A stretch of DNA of 64,000 bases, taken from contig NZ_CP054143.1 of the NCBI RefSeq assembly GCF_013284055.1, positions 2,480,001-2,544,000 of the forward strand. Direction: 5' to 3'. The translations under genes and the position numbers were made by a program. Positions 62,996 through 64,000 of this stretch are shown here, one piece after another. Numbering within the stretch: position 1 is the stretch's first letter; the number at the start of each line of letters is the position of its first letter. Below the pieces are notes generated by a model. It was given only the letters and a program-made list of their open reading frames with translations, had not been told where the DNA came from and made no database searches. Origin of the DNA: Deefgea piscis (lineage in GTDB: Bacteria; Pseudomonadota; Gammaproteobacteria; Burkholderiales; Chitinibacteraceae).

Positions 62996-63805
62996 TTAAG
63001 CGAGTAGGTATTTCTCTGGGCGCGGCGGCGTGCCAGCCGATACGGTCAATACCTCGTAACCGGTTTCGGTGACCAGCACTGTGTGTTCCCATTGTGCGGA
63101 TAAGCTGCGATCTTTAGTCACAATCGTCCAGCCATCGCTCATTTGTTTGATTTCACGTTTGCCGGCGTTAATCATCGGCTCAATGGTGAAAATCATGCCT
63201 GGTTTTAGCTCGGCACCTGTGCCGGCTTTGCCGTAATGCAACACTTGCGGCTCTTCATGAAACACCGCGCCAATGCCATGGCCACAAAATTCACGCACCA
63301 CGGAATAACCCGCTTTTTCGGCGTATTTTTGAATCGCCGCGCCAATATCGCCTAGGTGAGCGCCGGGTTTGACTTGATCAATGCCAATCCACATGCAATC
63401 AAAAGTAATTTGTGACAAACGTTTGGCGTGGGTAGCGACATTGTCACCGACCATATACATACGGCTATTGTCGCCGTGGTAGCCGTCTTTGATTACGGTA
63501 ATGTCTAGATTTACCACGTCGCCATTTTTAAGTGGCTTGCTGTTTGGAATGCCGTGGCAGATGACATTATTCACCGAAGTACAAATTGATTTCGGGTAGG
63601 GTATATAGCCAGGCGGGCAGTAATTTAATGGCGCGGGGATAGTACCCTGCACATTGACCATGTATTCATAGCATAAACGATCGATTTCTTCGGTCGTGAC
63701 GCCCGGTTGAATAAATGGGGTGATGTAGTCGAGCACTTCGCTGCCAAGACGGCCAGCTACGCGCATTTTTTCAATTTCTTCGGCAGTTTTAATGGTAATT
63801 GTCAT
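62996..63805 (-). CDS. map: Methionine aminopeptidase, type I
   Basis: Removes the N-terminal methionine from new proteins. In 269 residues all five metal ligands are visible: two Asp in NLDITVIKDGYHGDNSRMY, His in GHGIGAVFHEEP, Glu in FTIEPMIN and Glu in SAQWEHTVLV. Length and start are standard, and no N-terminal zinc finger is present (type Ia). It is upstream of glnD, separated by a terminator. Confidence 0.96.
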   Translation of the reverse strand: MTITIKTAEEIEKMRVAGRLGSEVLDYITPFIQPGVTTEEIDRLCYEYMVNVQGTIPAPLNYCPPGYIPYPKSICTSVNNVICHGIPNSKPLKNGDVVNLDITVIKDGYHGDNSRMYMVGDNVATHAKRLSQITFDCMWIGIDQVKPGAHLGDIGAAIQKYAEKAGYSVVREFCGHGIGAVFHEEPQVLHYGKAGTGAELKPGMIFTIEPMINAGKREIKQMSDGWTIVTKDRSLSAQWEHTVLVTETGYEVLTVSAGTPPRPEKYLLA

Positions 63806-63946
63806 ACAAGCCTTGAGTTGCTTCGCGCCGCTAACGCCACGCGAGATGAGTTTGATTTAACGCAAGTATAACATTGCCCGCGCCGCTGCGGATTGCAGTC
63901 CATTCGCGCGCTGTTGGTTAACAATACGCATGGGGGCGGTAGCGAT

Positions 63947-63972
63947 AAAAAAACCCAGCGTAAGCTGGGTTT
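63947..63972 (-). terminator. Minus-strand terminator for a gene beyond the window
   Basis: AAACCCAGC and GCTGGGTTT pair around GTAA; read on the minus strand a seven-T run follows. A minus-strand gene should therefore end just to the right of the window. Confidence 0.75.
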
Positions 63973-64000
63973 GATCGGGTAATCAGAAGGGCATATTGGG

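Overview
The window looks like a chromosome segment of a chitin-associated betaproteobacterium, most likely Neisseriales (Chitinibacteraceae-like). The housekeeping genes (dxs, ispA, xseB, glnD, map, a di-haem c5-type cytochrome) are of betaproteobacterial type. The Cas9/tracrRNA pair closely resembles the Neisseria type II-C form. A two-domain GH3 hexosaminidase sits behind a sugar ABC transporter. The genus call is inference; no rRNA lies in the window.

Layout. 1-6.1 kb: the 5' part of a LysR regulator, then a sugar-binding protein, a double ATPase, a permease and a GH3 beta-N-acetylhexosaminidase, read as an amino-sugar uptake and processing operon. 6.1-23.3 kb: single genes and small modules. 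These are a LuxR regulator, SelO, a VC0807-type membrane protein, an ArsN2-type acetyltransferase, a 5'-nucleotidase lipoprotein, a TetR / alkylsulfatase / FadL-porin module, a GNAT enzyme, an IS3 remnant, a class D beta-lactamase, an FmdB zinc ribbon and a LytS/LytTR two-component system. 23.3-27.0 kb: a 7-bp tandem repeat, CstA/BtsT with its YbdD partner, and twin FluC (CrcB) fluoride channels.

27.5-47.2 kb is a genomic island of about 19.7 kb integrated in the 3' half of tRNA-Arg(CCG). It is bounded by a perfect 61-bp direct repeat, and each end also carries the same pair of TGTCGGGGC boxes. It encodes a P4-type tyrosine integrase, two AlpA-like regulators, a YagK/YfjJ-type replication protein fused in frame to a second protein, a YdaU-like protein, an SOS module (SRAP, UmuD, UmuC), an unrecognised three-gene membrane / coiled-coil / Cys-cluster cassette, a PD-(D/E)XK protein, a serine recombinase, and a complete type II-C CRISPR-Cas system. 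That system has a tracrRNA, cas9, cas1, cas2 and an array of 33 full repeats plus one truncated repeat. The CRISPR system therefore appears to be cargo of a mobile element.

47.2-64 kb returns to core genes: tRNA-Arg, cytochrome c, a stand-alone GlmS-like isomerase, a GT14 glycosyltransferase, xseB-ispA-dxs, Fur-controlled bfd, trhP and trhO (two routes to the same tRNA U34 hydroxylation), then an IS481 element, glnD and map. Between trhP and trhO lies an AT-rich nuclease-like gene framed by 78-bp inverted repeats, which looks like a later insertion.
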